From Kribbella sp. ALI-6-A (GTDB taxonomy: Bacteria; Actinomycetota; Actinomycetes; Propionibacteriales; Kribbellaceae): DNA of 64,000 bases. The position numbers were made by a program, and so were the translations under genes. The DNA is taken from contig NZ_MTQN01000008.1 of the NCBI RefSeq assembly GCF_001984195.1, positions 1-64,000 of the forward strand. Direction: 5' to 3'. Shown here one piece after another: positions 16,319 through 27,414 of this stretch; the stretch's first letter is position 1; each line of letters begins with the position of its first letter. Under the pieces are notes generated by a model that worked only from the letters and a program-made list of their open reading frames with translations, was not told the origin of the DNA and ran no database searches.

Positions 16319-17173
16319 GTGGCCGATCTCAACCATGAGCTCGCGGACTTCCTCCGCCGCGCCCGCGCTGCCCGCGACCCGCAGACCACCGGACTGCCTG
16401 CGGACGGGCGGGTACGCCGCGTGGCCGGCCTCCGGCGGGAGGAGGTCGCGATGCTGGCCGGCGTCTCGACCGACTACTACACCCGGCTGGAGCAGGGGCG
16501 TCGCATCGTCCCGTCCCCGCAGGTGCTCGACGCGATCGCCGGAGCGCTCGACCTCGACGCCACCGGGCGGACTCACCTGCGCAACTTGGTCGGCGCGGCT
16601 CGTACGACCCGTCCGCGGGCTCGCGCCGTCCAGCGGGTGCGGCCGGGGCTCTACCAGTTGCTCGACACGCTCGACAGCCAGCCCGCGCTCGTGCTCGGCC
16701 GTCGTACCGACGTATTGGCGGCGAACCGGTTGGCGCGGGCGTTGTTCACCGACTTCGACCGGATGCCGCCGCGCGAACGCAACTACGCCCGCTGGATGCT
16801 GCTGTCCCAGGAGGCCAGGGACCTGTTCGTCGACTGGGAACAGCAGGCCCGCAACGCCGTCGAGACCCTGCGCTTCTACACCGGCAACGCGCCGGACGAC
16901 CCCGAGGCGCAGAAGCTGGTCGGCGAACTCTCCCTGGCCAGCCCGGAGTTCCGGCAGTGGTGGTCGGAGCACCACGTCCACCAACGCACCTTCGGCGCCA
17001 AACGGCTGCACCACCCCGTCGTCGGCGAACTGACCGTCGACTACGAGTCGCTCACCTTCCCCGGCGACCCCGAGCAAACCCTGTTCGTCTACACCACCGC
17101 GCCGGACTCCCCGTCCCGCCAGGCCCTGAACCTGCTCGCCAGCTGGTCCCAGTCGCCGAGCCCGACCCACTAG
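16319..17173 (+). CDS. XRE-type HTH regulator with MmyB-like ligand-binding domain
   Basis: This is a 284-residue regulator. The helix-turn-helix includes RVAGLRREEVAMLAGVSTDY followed by YTRLEQGR and SPQVLDAIAGALDL. The C-terminal MmyB-like domain includes LDSQPALVLGRRTDVLAANR and WWSEHHVHQRTFGAKRLHHP, then VGELTVDYESL. I start it at GTG 16319 because earlier in-frame codons are rich in Pro/Arg and unlike the family; no good ribosome site is visible. It probably represses the divergent SDR gene. Confidence 0.83.
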   Translation: MADLNHELADFLRRARAARDPQTTGLPADGRVRRVAGLRREEVAMLAGVSTDYYTRLEQGRRIVPSPQVLDAIAGALDLDATGRTHLRNLVGAARTTRPRARAVQRVRPGLYQLLDTLDSQPALVLGRRTDVLAANRLARALFTDFDRMPPRERNYARWMLLSQEARDLFVDWEQQARNAVETLRFYTGNAPDDPEAQKLVGELSLASPEFRQWWSEHHVHQRTFGAKRLHHPVVGELTVDYESLTFPGDPEQTLFVYTTAPDSPSRQALNLLASWSQSPSPTH

Positions 17174-18060
17174 GCGCGTCTCAGCCCGTACGCCTGAGGG
17201 CGCGGGAAGGTCTGCGGGGTCGGCCAGCCGGCTGGCGCCTGTCGCTCTACTCGGCGACCTCGAACGTCGTCACGCGGCACGTCAGCAGCCCGCGAACGGC
17301 GCCACCGAGGTCGAGCGCCGATGTTGCAGGCGGTCCCTCACGAACTGCTCGCGGCTGCGGGCCGGTAGCGGGAAGCCTTCGGGCCAACCGGATGGTGCCG
17401 GCGCGATCCCAGGTCTCCCTACCGGCAGCAGCGCTCGTCACCGACGCACCGCTTCGCGGACGCGCGCCGCCTACTCACCGATCTGACTGCCCGCGACCTC
17501 TGACCAGCCGGAGTTCCCCCGGCGCAGCTGCCGGCCTGCTGCTCGGTAGGCGGACCTCCACCACTGACCAACCAGCGCCGCAGCCGCCTCCGATCGGCGT
17601 GTCGCGGTGTGTCGCCTTCGATCGCCGGGCTTGGACAGTGGTGGACGTCCGGCCGGGTCGGCGTGGGGTGTTGAGCGCCAGGCCGGGGCCGCGGTGGACG
17701 GGCTGGGGGTCCGGTTCCTGGGTCGGCGTGGGGTGTCGAGCGCCTGGCCGAGGCCGGCGGCGACAGGTTGGGGTTTCCGGTCCGGCGGACGTCCACCACT
17801 GATCAACCAGCGCCGCAGCCGCCTCCGATCGGCGTGTCGCGGCGTGTCGCCGACGCGAATGACTGGAGTGTCTAGGCGCCGGGGGTGGCGAGGACCTGGC
17901 GGGGCCGCGGTGTGCGGGCTGCGGTGTCCGGGCTCTTGGGCTGGCGTGGGGTGTCGCGGTGCACGCGGTACGCGGTGCGCGGTGTGCGCGTTGCCGGTCG
18001 ACGCCGGGCTCTTGGCGGCTCGCGAGCGGCAGGACTCCTCTCGCGCGGCGGGTGCGCGAC
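17174..18060. other. Gene-poor region with decayed sequence and repeats
   Basis: No convincing gene lies in this stretch of almost 900 bp. The first part contains a 64-codon minus-strand frame (17247-17441, ending GLLTCRVTTFEVAE) that may be a remnant, but I cannot assign it. From 17552 it carries the composite repeats described separately. From about 17880 it is a low-complexity run rich in GCGGTG/GTGCGC words. Long minus-strand frames crossing it are products of the repeats. Confidence 0.5.
17552..17853 (+). repeat. Left cluster of composite MITE-like repeats
   Basis: Module 1 (17552-17650, 99 bp) has near-perfect 15-bp terminal inverted repeats: GGACCTCCACCACTG at one end and CAGTGGTGGACGTCC at the other. 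Two copies of a ~70-bp module 2 follow (17657-17720 and 17721-17786), each with GGTCGGCGTGGGGTGT at its start. A half copy of module 1 (17787-17852) begins GGACGTCCACCACTGATCAA. The same modules occur in opposite orientation at 18997-19345. Confidence 0.8.
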
Positions 18061-18978
18061 CTACTTCGGCGGTGGCCGGTCGTGGAGCCGGGTGCCGGCT
18101 TGTTCCTCGAGCCACGCGGCGGCCATCAGCTCGCCGTCGACCGGGCCGTAGCGGTGCAGTGCGGAGCGGTGCAAGGCGGCGACGGCGGCCGTGACGGGGT
18201 GCGGGACGTCGGCGCGCGCGGCGGTTCGTTCGACCGAGTCGAGCTCCTCGACGCAGCGGTCGAGGCCGAAGTCGGCGAGGTAGTCGCCGGCCAGCAGCGC
18301 CGGCAGGTGCCGCTCGGCGAACGCGCTGTCCCCCGCGCTGCCCCGGAGGATCTCGCGCAGGTGGCCGGGCGACTGCCCGTGGTTCTGGGCGAGCAGCATG
18401 ACCTCGGTCGTCAATGCCGCTTGGCCGAACCACAACAGGTTGATCAACAACTTGGTCAGGTAGCCCATACCGTGGTCGCCTGCGTGGTGGATCGTCGTAG
18501 CGAAGGTGCGCAGGACCGGCTCGGCCGTCGCGAGCACGCCGGCCTCGCCGCCGACGTACAGGGTGAGCGTTCCGTCCCGCATCCCGTCCACGCCACCGCC
18601 GATCGGGGCCTCCAGGTGGGCGATCCCCTGTTCGGCCGCGGCCCGCGCGCAGTCCTGGCCGAGCTCGACCGAGGCACTCGTCAGGTCGATCCAGATCGCC
18701 CCCTCGGCCAGCTGGGACAGGAGCTGACCTCCGCCGAGCACGAGGTCCTCGAGCTCAGGGCCGCCCGGCATCACCGTCAGCACGACCTCAGCATCCGCCA
18801 CGGCCCCCGCCAGGTCGGGCGCCCAGCGAGCACCTGCCGCCTCGACCTCGCTGCGGCGCTCCAGGCGAATGTCGGTCCCGACCACTTCGTGGCCTGCAGC
18901 AACCAACCGCGCAACCAGCGGCGCCCCGATCCGCCCGACTCCGACCACCGCAACCGACGCCACGCCCTCGAGAGCCAC
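18061..18978 (-). CDS. NAD(P)-dependent beta-hydroxyacid dehydrogenase family protein
   Basis: This 305-residue protein is of the 3-hydroxyisobutyrate/6-phosphogluconate dehydrogenase type. It has the Rossmann motif VVGVGRIGAPL at about 11-21 and the EAPIGGGVDGM substrate block. The catalytic lysine lies in GYLTKLLIN (K176, N180). The second Asp in GTDIRLERR at about 35 may indicate a cofactor preference but is not decisive. The gene is isolated between two inverted clusters of MITE-like repeats, which may have moved it or may only mark a permissive site. The substrate is unknown. Confidence 0.82.
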   Translation of the reverse strand: MALEGVASVAVVGVGRIGAPLVARLVAAGHEVVGTDIRLERRSEVEAAGARWAPDLAGAVADAEVVLTVMPGGPELEDLVLGGGQLLSQLAEGAIWIDLTSASVELGQDCARAAAEQGIAHLEAPIGGGVDGMRDGTLTLYVGGEAGVLATAEPVLRTFATTIHHAGDHGMGYLTKLLINLLWFGQAALTTEVMLLAQNHGQSPGHLREILRGSAGDSAFAERHLPALLAGDYLADFGLDRCVEELDSVERTAARADVPHPVTAAVAALHRSALHRYGPVDGELMAAAWLEEQAGTRLHDRPPPK

Positions 18979-18996
18979 GGGCTCAGCGTACGGGGC

Positions 18997-19345
18997 GGAC
19001 GTCCACCACTGTCCAAGCCCCGGTGGCCGAGAGCGACACGCCGCGACACGCCGATCGGAGGCGGCTACGGCACTGGTTGATCAGTGGTGCACGTCCGCCC
19101 GGCCCGGAAACCCGAGCCTGTCCGCCGCAGTCCCGGCCAGGTGCTCCACAACCCAACGCCGGCCCGGCGGCGAACCTCCATCACTGTCCAAGCTCCGCGA
19201 TCGAGGGCGACACGCCGCGACACGCCGGTCGGGGGCGGCTGCGGCGCTGGTTGATCAGTGGTGCACGTCCGCCGGCCCGGAAGCCCAGCCCGTTTGCCGC
19301 GGTCTCAGCCAGGCGCTCGATACCCGACGCCGGGCTGGGGGCGGA
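18997..19345 (-). repeat. Right cluster of composite MITE-like repeats (inverted)
   Basis: It holds two full module 1 units at 18997-19096 and 19174-19270. The first has 15-bp terminal inverted repeats with one mismatch. Each is followed by module 2 (about 19097-19173 and 19271-19345). All are reverse complements of the units at 17552-17853. The dehydrogenase gene is therefore bracketed by long imperfect inverted repeats. Confidence 0.8.
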
Positions 19346-19582
19346 CGTCTACCGCGCACCCCGCGAACCGAACGGCATGCGCCCCGATCCCACCGGGTAT
19401 CTAACCGTCACTCCACGTGGTATCCCGCACACCGACCGGCGTCAAAACCGAAAACTTCCGGGTTATCCCCATTGCGCTCAGTGGTCGATCGGATACATGC
19501 TGCGGAAGGTTGTTGTCAGCAACCGTCGTGCGGCCCGTGAGAGGGAGCTTGCTCCTGCCGCTGACTGGATCGAGGAGACCTG

Positions 19583-20764
19583 ATGAGATTCCGCCCCCGC
19601 CCCCTGGTGCTCGGCACGCTGAGCTCGTTCGCCCTCGTCGCGGCCGCCGCCGGAGGTGCCGTCGCGGCCGTCGGCCCCGACAGCTCCGGTACGCCGGCCG
19701 GCAGCGCCGCCGCCAAACCGACCCCCGCGGCCACCGACACCGACGGTGACGCCCTGCCCGACACCTGGGAAACCAACGGCTACGACGCCAACGGAGACGG
19801 CGTCGTCGACGTCGACCTGCCCGCCATGGGCGCGACGCCGACGAAGAAGGATCTGTTCGTCGAGATGGACTACATGGAGGGCCGGCTGGCCAGTACGACG
19901 GCCCTCGATCGGATCGTCCAGAGCTTCGCGACCGCACCGATCAGCAACCCCGACGGCAGCACCGGGATCCGGCTGCACCTCGACGCCGGGTCCGCCCGCG
20001 GTACGGCGTACGACCTGGGCGGTGGCAACCAGGTCCCCTACGACAGCAACCTGCAGCCGGCCGTGCAGCAGACCGACGCGATCAAGGCGACCCACTTCGC
20101 CCCGGCCCGCCAGGCGGTTTTCCACTACATGCTCTGGGCCGACGACTACGACAACACCTGCAGCAGCGGCAACGCGTTCGCGATCCCGAACGACACGTTC
20201 ATCGTGACGATGGGCCCGAAGTGCAACTGGACCGTCACCGAGAACATGAACGTCGGCACGTTCATCCACGAGCTCGGCCACGACCTCGGGCTGACCCACG
20301 GCGGCAGCGACAGCGTCAACTACAAGCCGAACTACCTCAGCGTGATGAACTACCACTTCCAGTTCGACGGCGTCCCGCGGACCAGCGGCGCGGCCTGGTT
20401 CAGCTACTCGAGCTTCGCCCCACCGACGCTGACCGAGTCCAGCCTGAAGGAATCGGCCGGCCTCGGCAGCGCCGCCTCGACCTGGCGGACCAAGTGGAGG
20501 TGCCCGGACAACACCACCCGGACCTCCGGCGCGGCCAACCTCGGCATCGACTGGAACTGTGACGGCGACGCCACCGACACCACGTCGGCCGACATCAACC
20601 GCGACGGCCGCAGTACGACGCTGACCACCCAGAACAACTGGGCCAACATCCGCTTCGGCGGTGGGGACGTCGGCGGCGGCGACGCGCAGAGCAAGACCAC
20701 CACGCCGGCGTCCGAGCTGCAGGAGATGACCCAGCAGGAGTACGCCGAGCAGCACCAGCACTGA
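19583..20764 (+). CDS. Secreted metzincin-type zinc metalloprotease
   Basis: This is a 393-residue protein with an export signal (MRFRPRPLVL, hydrophobic core, Ala-rich cleavage region near 30). A calcium-binding-like DTDGDALPDTWE and NGDGVVDVD segment follows at 52-78. The full metzincin motif HELGHDLGLTH is at 229-239, with a probable Met-turn SVMNYHF at M255. C-terminal DWNCDGDATDTTSADINRDG resembles dockerin or thrombospondin-type calcium loops. AGGAGACC lies just before ATG 19583. It is probably an extracellular protease. A strong terminator follows directly. Confidence 0.85.
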   Translation: MRFRPRPLVLGTLSSFALVAAAAGGAVAAVGPDSSGTPAGSAAAKPTPAATDTDGDALPDTWETNGYDANGDGVVDVDLPAMGATPTKKDLFVEMDYMEGRLASTTALDRIVQSFATAPISNPDGSTGIRLHLDAGSARGTAYDLGGGNQVPYDSNLQPAVQQTDAIKATHFAPARQAVFHYMLWADDYDNTCSSGNAFAIPNDTFIVTMGPKCNWTVTENMNVGTFIHELGHDLGLTHGGSDSVNYKPNYLSVMNYHFQFDGVPRTSGAAWFSYSSFAPPTLTESSLKESAGLGSAASTWRTKWRCPDNTTRTSGAANLGIDWNCDGDATDTTSADINRDGRSTTLTTQNNWANIRFGGGDVGGGDAQSKTTTPASELQEMTQQEYAEQHQH

Positions 20765-20770
20765 GTACGG

Positions 20771-20808
20771 CGAAGGGGTGCCCACCTGATCAGGTGGGCA
20801 CCCCTTCG
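20771..20808. terminator. 38-bp perfect palindrome, bidirectional terminator
   Basis: Bases 20771-20808 are exactly self-complementary, with arms beginning CGAAGGGGTGCCCACCTGA. The site lies between the convergent stops of the metalloprotease (20764) and icd (20815). A hairpin of about 17 pairs would form on either transcript. Confidence 0.85.
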
Positions 20809-20814
20809 GCTACG

Positions 20815-23145
<2,331 letters not shown>

Positions 23146-23220
23146 TTAGTGGCGGGCAGGCGCCGGCCCGGTCGCGGGTTTCACCCGCCGGATCAGCGTG
23201 TACTGAGGGTGACCGACTCG

Positions 23221-23685
23221 TCAGAGCCGTTGTACGTAGGCGTCGTACGGCCAGGCGGCGAGGACCTTCGTGTTGAGGGTCGCGCCGAGCCGGGCGTAGA
23301 AGCGCTGGGCGCCTTCGTTCGAGGTGCGCATGCCCCACGTGATCGTGAGCCGGTGGGTCAGCGCGGCCGCGCGGGCGAGCTCGAGCATCAGCAGCTCACC
23401 GATGCCCGCGCCCCGGAAGCGTTCGCGGACGTACAGGTCGTCCAGGCCGAGCACCTCCCGGCCGGTCCACAGGTGGATCCGCCGGACGGCCGAGACGTAG
23501 CCGGCCGGCTCTCCCTCGTGCTCGGCCAGCAGGACCGTCACCGCGTCATCGGCGAGCAGCTCCCGCCAGCGGTCGACCGTGACGGTGACGTACTGGCCTT
23601 CGTCCTGGTGGTCGGCCAGCTCGCGGACCAGCGTGTCGACGAGCTCGGCGTCCTCGGGGACGGCGGATCGGATCTTGGTGGGCAT
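23221..23685 (-). CDS. GNAT family N-acetyltransferase
   Basis: This 154-residue protein has GNAT motif A (LYVRERFRGAGIGELLMLEL) and a C-terminal NEGAQRFYARLGA block. The start at ATG 23685 is fixed by a strong AGGAGGT 8 bases upstream; the longer open frame to 23994 is not used. The target amine is unknown. Confidence 0.85.
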   Translation of the reverse strand: MPTKIRSAVPEDAELVDTLVRELADHQDEGQYVTVTVDRWRELLADDAVTVLLAEHEGEPAGYVSAVRRIHLWTGREVLGLDDLYVRERFRGAGIGELLMLELARAAALTHRLTITWGMRTSNEGAQRFYARLGATLNTKVLAAWPYDAYVQRL

Positions 23686-23725
23686 CGGCAGCACCTCCTG
23701 GTCCAGCACTGTACGGACGGGAGGG

Positions 23726-24577
23726 TCACACGCGGCCGTTCGTACGCAGGGTCGCGATGGCCTGGACGGTGGCGATGCCGCGCCAGTCGAGGGCCTGGCC
23801 GGGGGACCAGTGCAGGTAGTCGACGTCCCAGCCGCCGTCGTCGTGCTGACCGGCCGCGAGGCGGTCGAGATCGGCGTCGAGCTGCGCGGGCGTGAACAGC
23901 GCGCGGCTCGGCGTGCCGGGATGCGGGGACAGCGTGACCGGGGTGATCTTCTCGTCCTCCGTGCCGCCCTCGACCGGAAGGTTGCCCTCGGCATCGAGTG
24001 TCGGCCGGAACCGCTCGACCGCCGCGGCGGCGCGGGCCGGGTCGGGCACCGCGTCCAGGAAGTCGAGCGCGAACTTCACCGTGTAACCGCCGACGCCGTC
24101 GGCCGCCTCGATCGTCGTCCAGCACCAGTCGGTGGCGGCCTCCAGCCACGGGTGGGACGATCCGGCCTGCCAGAGCTTGGCGGCGATCGCGTAGGTGAGG
24201 AACCCGCTCTCCGGCGCCGGAACCATCCACGGCGCCCGCGGATGACCGTCGGCGCTCGGCAGCACGGTCGGAACGCCGCCGTCGGAATTGGTGATCGTGG
24301 TCAGCCAGTCACCGATCTCGCCGACTAGCGGATCACCGAGCGCGCCGAGACTCGCGAGAATCTCCAGCGCCTGCAGTACGGCGGACGGCTGGCTGCCCGG
24401 GCATCGGACGTCCGGTTCGAGCGCGTGGCCGAAACCGCCGTCGGGCGTGCGGTAGGCGCGCAACGCGTCGAGCACCGGGCCGGCCGGAGCGCCGTGCAGG
24501 AGGACGGCCAGGCGGTGCCGGTCGATCAGGCGGGCGTTGGCGTGCACGAACTGTTCTGCTGCGTCGAGGTCGATCAT
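23726..24577 (-). CDS. Prenyltransferase/squalene-oxidase-repeat-like protein
   Basis: This is a 283-residue alpha/alpha-barrel-like protein with repeated Gly-rich DGG units: YRTPDGGFGHALEPD, TNSDGGVPTVLPS and GQHDDGGWDVDYLHW. It has the spacing of squalene cyclase or prenyltransferase repeats. No DxDD or other cyclase acid motif is seen, so enzymatic function is doubtful; members may be accessory or binding proteins. It lies 41 bp upstream of the GNAT gene on the same strand and 10 bp downstream of the AraC regulator, so the three may form one operon. Confidence 0.65.
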   Translation of the reverse strand: MIDLDAAEQFVHANARLIDRHRLAVLLHGAPAGPVLDALRAYRTPDGGFGHALEPDVRCPGSQPSAVLQALEILASLGALGDPLVGEIGDWLTTITNSDGGVPTVLPSADGHPRAPWMVPAPESGFLTYAIAAKLWQAGSSHPWLEAATDWCWTTIEAADGVGGYTVKFALDFLDAVPDPARAAAAVERFRPTLDAEGNLPVEGGTEDEKITPVTLSPHPGTPSRALFTPAQLDADLDRLAAGQHDDGGWDVDYLHWSPGQALDWRGIATVQAIATLRTNGRV

Positions 24578-24587
24578 GGACCCGACG

Positions 24588-25310
24588 TTAGGCGGCGGTC
24601 AGTGCGGCGTCTTTCAGGAAATGGACAGGTGTGAGGCCGGTCAGCCGGCGCACCTCGTCGGTCATGTGGGCCTGGCTCGCGTATCCGGCGGCGAACGCGC
24701 GAATCGCCAGCGGGTCGTCGCCGGGCTGGGCGATCAGGCGGCGCAGGCGGGCGACGCGGGCGAGCATCTTCGGGCCGTAGCCGACGGCGTTCTGCAGCCG
24801 CCGGTTGAGCTGCCGCTCGCTGATCCCGAGGTCGGCTGCCGCGGCGGAGACCCGCACACCGGGCTCCGCGAGTTTGCGGGCGGCTGCCAAAGCGAGCGGG
24901 TCAGGGGTCGCGTGGCGTCGTAGTACGCCCTCGGTCAGGATCCGCAGCCGCTGCCCCGGATCGGCGGTCATCAGGGCGTCCTCGAGCTCCCGACCTTCGG
25001 CGCCCCAGACCAGATCGGCGCTCACCCGGCTGTCTCGCACCTCCGAGGCAGGCAATCCGAGCACCGCGCCCGCGGCTCCGGGGCGGAGTCGGATCGCGTA
25101 AGTGCTGTCACCCGCGGCCGACGGTCCGCTGATCCAGGGGCCGGTGTCCGCGCCGACGACAACCAGCCCCTGCTCGGCGCCGAACCACACCAGATCGACA
25201 CAACCATCCGGGATGACCCGCGTGGTCCTGCCCGGCACCGGGTCGCTCGCCCACAGGCAGGCGACCAGCGGCTCCAGGCCCACTGGTGACCGGTACTCAC
25301 GGTAAGTCAC
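24588..25310 (-). CDS. AraC-type helix-turn-helix regulator
   Basis: This is a 240-residue protein. The N-terminal half (REYRSPVGLEPLVACLWASD and RVIPDGCVDLVW) is of the DUF6597 type. The C-terminal AraC double HTH includes VSAAAADLGISERQLNRRLQ and AFAAGYASQAHMTDEVRRLT followed by GLTPVHF. I use GTG 25310 (MTYREYRS) because sequence farther upstream is overlapped by the FAD oxidase gene. It likely controls the downstream prenyltransferase-like and GNAT genes. Confidence 0.82.
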   Translation of the reverse strand: MTYREYRSPVGLEPLVACLWASDPVPGRTTRVIPDGCVDLVWFGAEQGLVVVGADTGPWISGPSAAGDSTYAIRLRPGAAGAVLGLPASEVRDSRVSADLVWGAEGRELEDALMTADPGQRLRILTEGVLRRHATPDPLALAAARKLAEPGVRVSAAAADLGISERQLNRRLQNAVGYGPKMLARVARLRRLIAQPGDDPLAIRAFAAGYASQAHMTDEVRRLTGLTPVHFLKDAALTAA

Positions 25311-25362
25311 ACCACCGAGGCTAACTCGCCCCACCGACAACTGAGGCCGGCGTTGTGTTTGC

Positions 25363-26760
25363 ATGGGCGGCATGGGGCTGAGTGCGCGGGACGCCGTCGA
25401 ACAGATCCGGCGGGCGGTGCCGTCCGAGCGGGTGCTGGTCGATCCCGAGGTGATGGCGGGGTTGTCGCAGGACCAGGCTGTCTGGGCACCGGTCGGGCTG
25501 CCCGCGGCCGTTGTGCGCGTGGCGTCGACGGCGGAGGTGCAAGCAGTTGTCCAGGCCTGCATCCGGTACGGCGTACCGATCGTGCCGCGAGGTGCCGGGA
25601 CCGGGCTGTCCGGAGGGGCGAACGCGGTCGACGGCTGTGTCGTCGTCAGCACCGAGCGGATGAACACGATCGTCGAGGTCGACGCGCTCGAGCGGCTCGC
25701 CGTCGTGCAGCCGGGCGTGGTGAACGACGACCTGCGCGCGGCGGTCGCGGACTACGGGCTGTGGTACCCGCCGGACCCGGCCAGTTCGCCCTGGTCGACG
25801 ATCGGCGGCAACGTCGCGACCAACGCGGGCGGGGTCTGCTGCGCCAAGTACGGCGTGACGCGCGACTACGTGATCGGCCTGGAGCTGGTGAACCCGCTGG
25901 GCGAAGTCGTCCGGGTCGGGCGCCGGACGGCCAAGGGCGTGGCCGGCTACGACCTGGTCGGGCTGATGGTCGGGTCCGAGGGCACGCTCGGCGTCGTCAC
26001 CGAGATCACCGTCAAGCTCCGGCCGTTGCCGCCGAACCCGATCACCGTCGCGGCGTACTTCGACACCCTGTCCGACGCGGGGGCCGCGATCGAGGCGGTC
26101 GCGGCGGCCGGGCTCACGCCGTCCGCGCTGGAACTGGTCGACCGGCACTGCCTGGCGGCCGTCGACGCCTGGAAGAACATGGGCCTGTCGACCGACGCGC
26201 AGGTCGTGCTGCTCGGCCGGGTCGACGAGCCGGGGGAGGCCGGTGCCGCGGCCGCCGAGGAGATGGCCGGCTGCTTCCGGCGGGCCGGGGCGACCTGGGC
26301 GGAGCGGTCCACGGACGAGGACGAGGCGGAGGCGTTGTTCGCCGCCCGGCGGCTCGCGTTCCCGGCGCTGGAGCGGCTCGGGCCGGTGCTGACCGAGGAC
26401 GTCTGCGTGCCGAAGGGCCGGGTCGCCGAGATGCTCGGCCGCATCGAAGAGATTGCCCTGAGCAACGAGGTGACGATCGCGAACATCGCCCACGCCGGCG
26501 ACGGCAACCTGCACCCGCTGCTGATCACACCGCTCGGTGACGAGGCGGCCCGCGCGCGGGCTCAGAACGCCTTCGAGCAGATCCTCGCCGCCGCGCTCGA
26601 ACTCGGCGGCACGGTCACCGGCGAACACGGCATCGGCCTGCTCAAGCGCCCTGGCCTCGACGCCGAGTTGTCCATGGAGGTCCTGCAGATGCACCGAGCG
26701 ATCAAACGGGCCCTCGACCCCGCCAACCTCTTCAATCCCGGCAAGATCTTCGACGCCTGA
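25363..26760 (+). CDS. FAD-binding oxidoreductase, glycolate/D-lactate dehydrogenase type
   Basis: This is a 465-residue flavoprotein. The N-terminal FAD-binding PCMH domain has PRGAGTGLSGGANAVDG and STIGGNVATNAGGVCCAKYG. The C-terminal FAD-oxidase domain has NIAHAGDGNLHP and the terminal GTVTGEHGIGLLKR. These are hallmarks of GlcD/D-2-hydroxyacid dehydrogenases. GlcE and GlcF partners are absent here, so a stand-alone D-2-hydroxyacid dehydrogenase is more likely than glycolate oxidase. An alternative start is ATG 25372. Confidence 0.87.
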   Translation: MGGMGLSARDAVEQIRRAVPSERVLVDPEVMAGLSQDQAVWAPVGLPAAVVRVASTAEVQAVVQACIRYGVPIVPRGAGTGLSGGANAVDGCVVVSTERMNTIVEVDALERLAVVQPGVVNDDLRAAVADYGLWYPPDPASSPWSTIGGNVATNAGGVCCAKYGVTRDYVIGLELVNPLGEVVRVGRRTAKGVAGYDLVGLMVGSEGTLGVVTEITVKLRPLPPNPITVAAYFDTLSDAGAAIEAVAAAGLTPSALELVDRHCLAAVDAWKNMGLSTDAQVVLLGRVDEPGEAGAAAAEEMAGCFRRAGATWAERSTDEDEAEALFAARRLAFPALERLGPVLTEDVCVPKGRVAEMLGRIEEIALSNEVTIANIAHAGDGNLHPLLITPLGDEAARARAQNAFEQILAAALELGGTVTGEHGIGLLKRPGLDAELSMEVLQMHRAIKRALDPANLFNPGKIFDA

Positions 26761-26761
26761 C

Positions 26762-27376
26762 TCACGCCGCCAGACGCGCTCGCAGGCCGAGCATCAACAG
26801 GTCGAGGCCGTCGCTGAAGAGCTCGTCCGGACCGTCGGCGGCCACGGCGGCCAGCGTCCAGTGGGCGATGGTCTCGAAGATGTCCCGGGCGTCGGCCTCG
26901 GAGACGCCGAGGGCCACCAGCGCGTTGAGCTGCGCCCGGACCAGCGCGGCCCGCGAACCGTCGCCCTGATCCCGGTACGGCGTGGCCTTGGCCTGGATCA
27001 GCGCGGCCAGACCCGGATGCTCGGCGTAGAACTCACGTAACCGGTGCGACCCGGTCGTGGTCACCGCGATCCACTCGTCGAGGCTCCCGACTCGCTCGTA
27101 CGCCGTCCGGTCGGCCGCGAAGGAGTCGAACGCGTTACGGGCCACCAGGTCGAGCAACTCGTCCTTGTTGCGCACGTGGTGGTAGAGCGAGGGAGCCCGA
27201 ACGGCCAACCGCTCGGCCACTGCGCGCATCGTCAGCCCGGCCACACCGTCGGCCCGGATCACCGCCAGCGCGGCCTCGACGATCGCCTCGACCCGCAGCC
27301 CCGCCGCGGCGTGCGACGACGCCCCGCGCTGCTCCGGCACCTGGAATCTCCCTTGTCGCGGTCTGTCTAACGCCAT
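26762..27376 (-). CDS. TetR/AcrR family transcriptional regulator
   Basis: This is a 204-residue regulator. The HTH contains EAALAVIRADGVAGLTMRAV, then RLAVRAPSLYHHVRNKDELL, followed by a TetR_C-like ligand domain. I chose ATG 27376, but no ribosome site precedes it; a leaderless transcript or ATG 27397 is possible. Two operator-like repeats overlap the start codon, which implies autoregulation. The divergent acetyltransferase at 27415 is the probable target. Confidence 0.85.
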   Translation of the reverse strand: MALDRPRQGRFQVPEQRGASSHAAAGLRVEAIVEAALAVIRADGVAGLTMRAVAERLAVRAPSLYHHVRNKDELLDLVARNAFDSFAADRTAYERVGSLDEWIAVTTTGSHRLREFYAEHPGLAALIQAKATPYRDQGDGSRAALVRAQLNALVALGVSEADARDIFETIAHWTLAAVAADGPDELFSDGLDLLMLGLRARLAA

Positions 27377-27400
27377 TAGCCTACTGTCTAACAGCATTAG
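27363..27400. promoter_or_regulatory. Tandem TetR operator candidate
   Basis: CTGTCTAACGCCATTAG (27363-27379) and CTGTCTAACAGCATTAG (27384-27400) differ at two bases and start 21 bp apart, two helical turns. Each contains a CTAA-N5-TTAG dyad. They cover the tetR start and lie just before the divergent GNAT gene. Confidence 0.65.
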
Positions 27401-27414
27401 ACGAGAGGATCGCC

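Noticed and set aside
13364..17170. 1268-codon minus-strand open frame
   Set aside because: It runs antisense across LysR, EamA, SDR and XRE genes. It is low-complexity Arg/Pro/Gly sequence typical of shadow frames in high-GC DNA.
17471..18433. 320-codon minus-strand frame across the repeats, with recurring GDTPRHADRRRLRRWL
   Set aside because: The repeated peptide comes from the repeated DNA modules, and the frame continues out of phase into the dehydrogenase gene. It is not a protein family.
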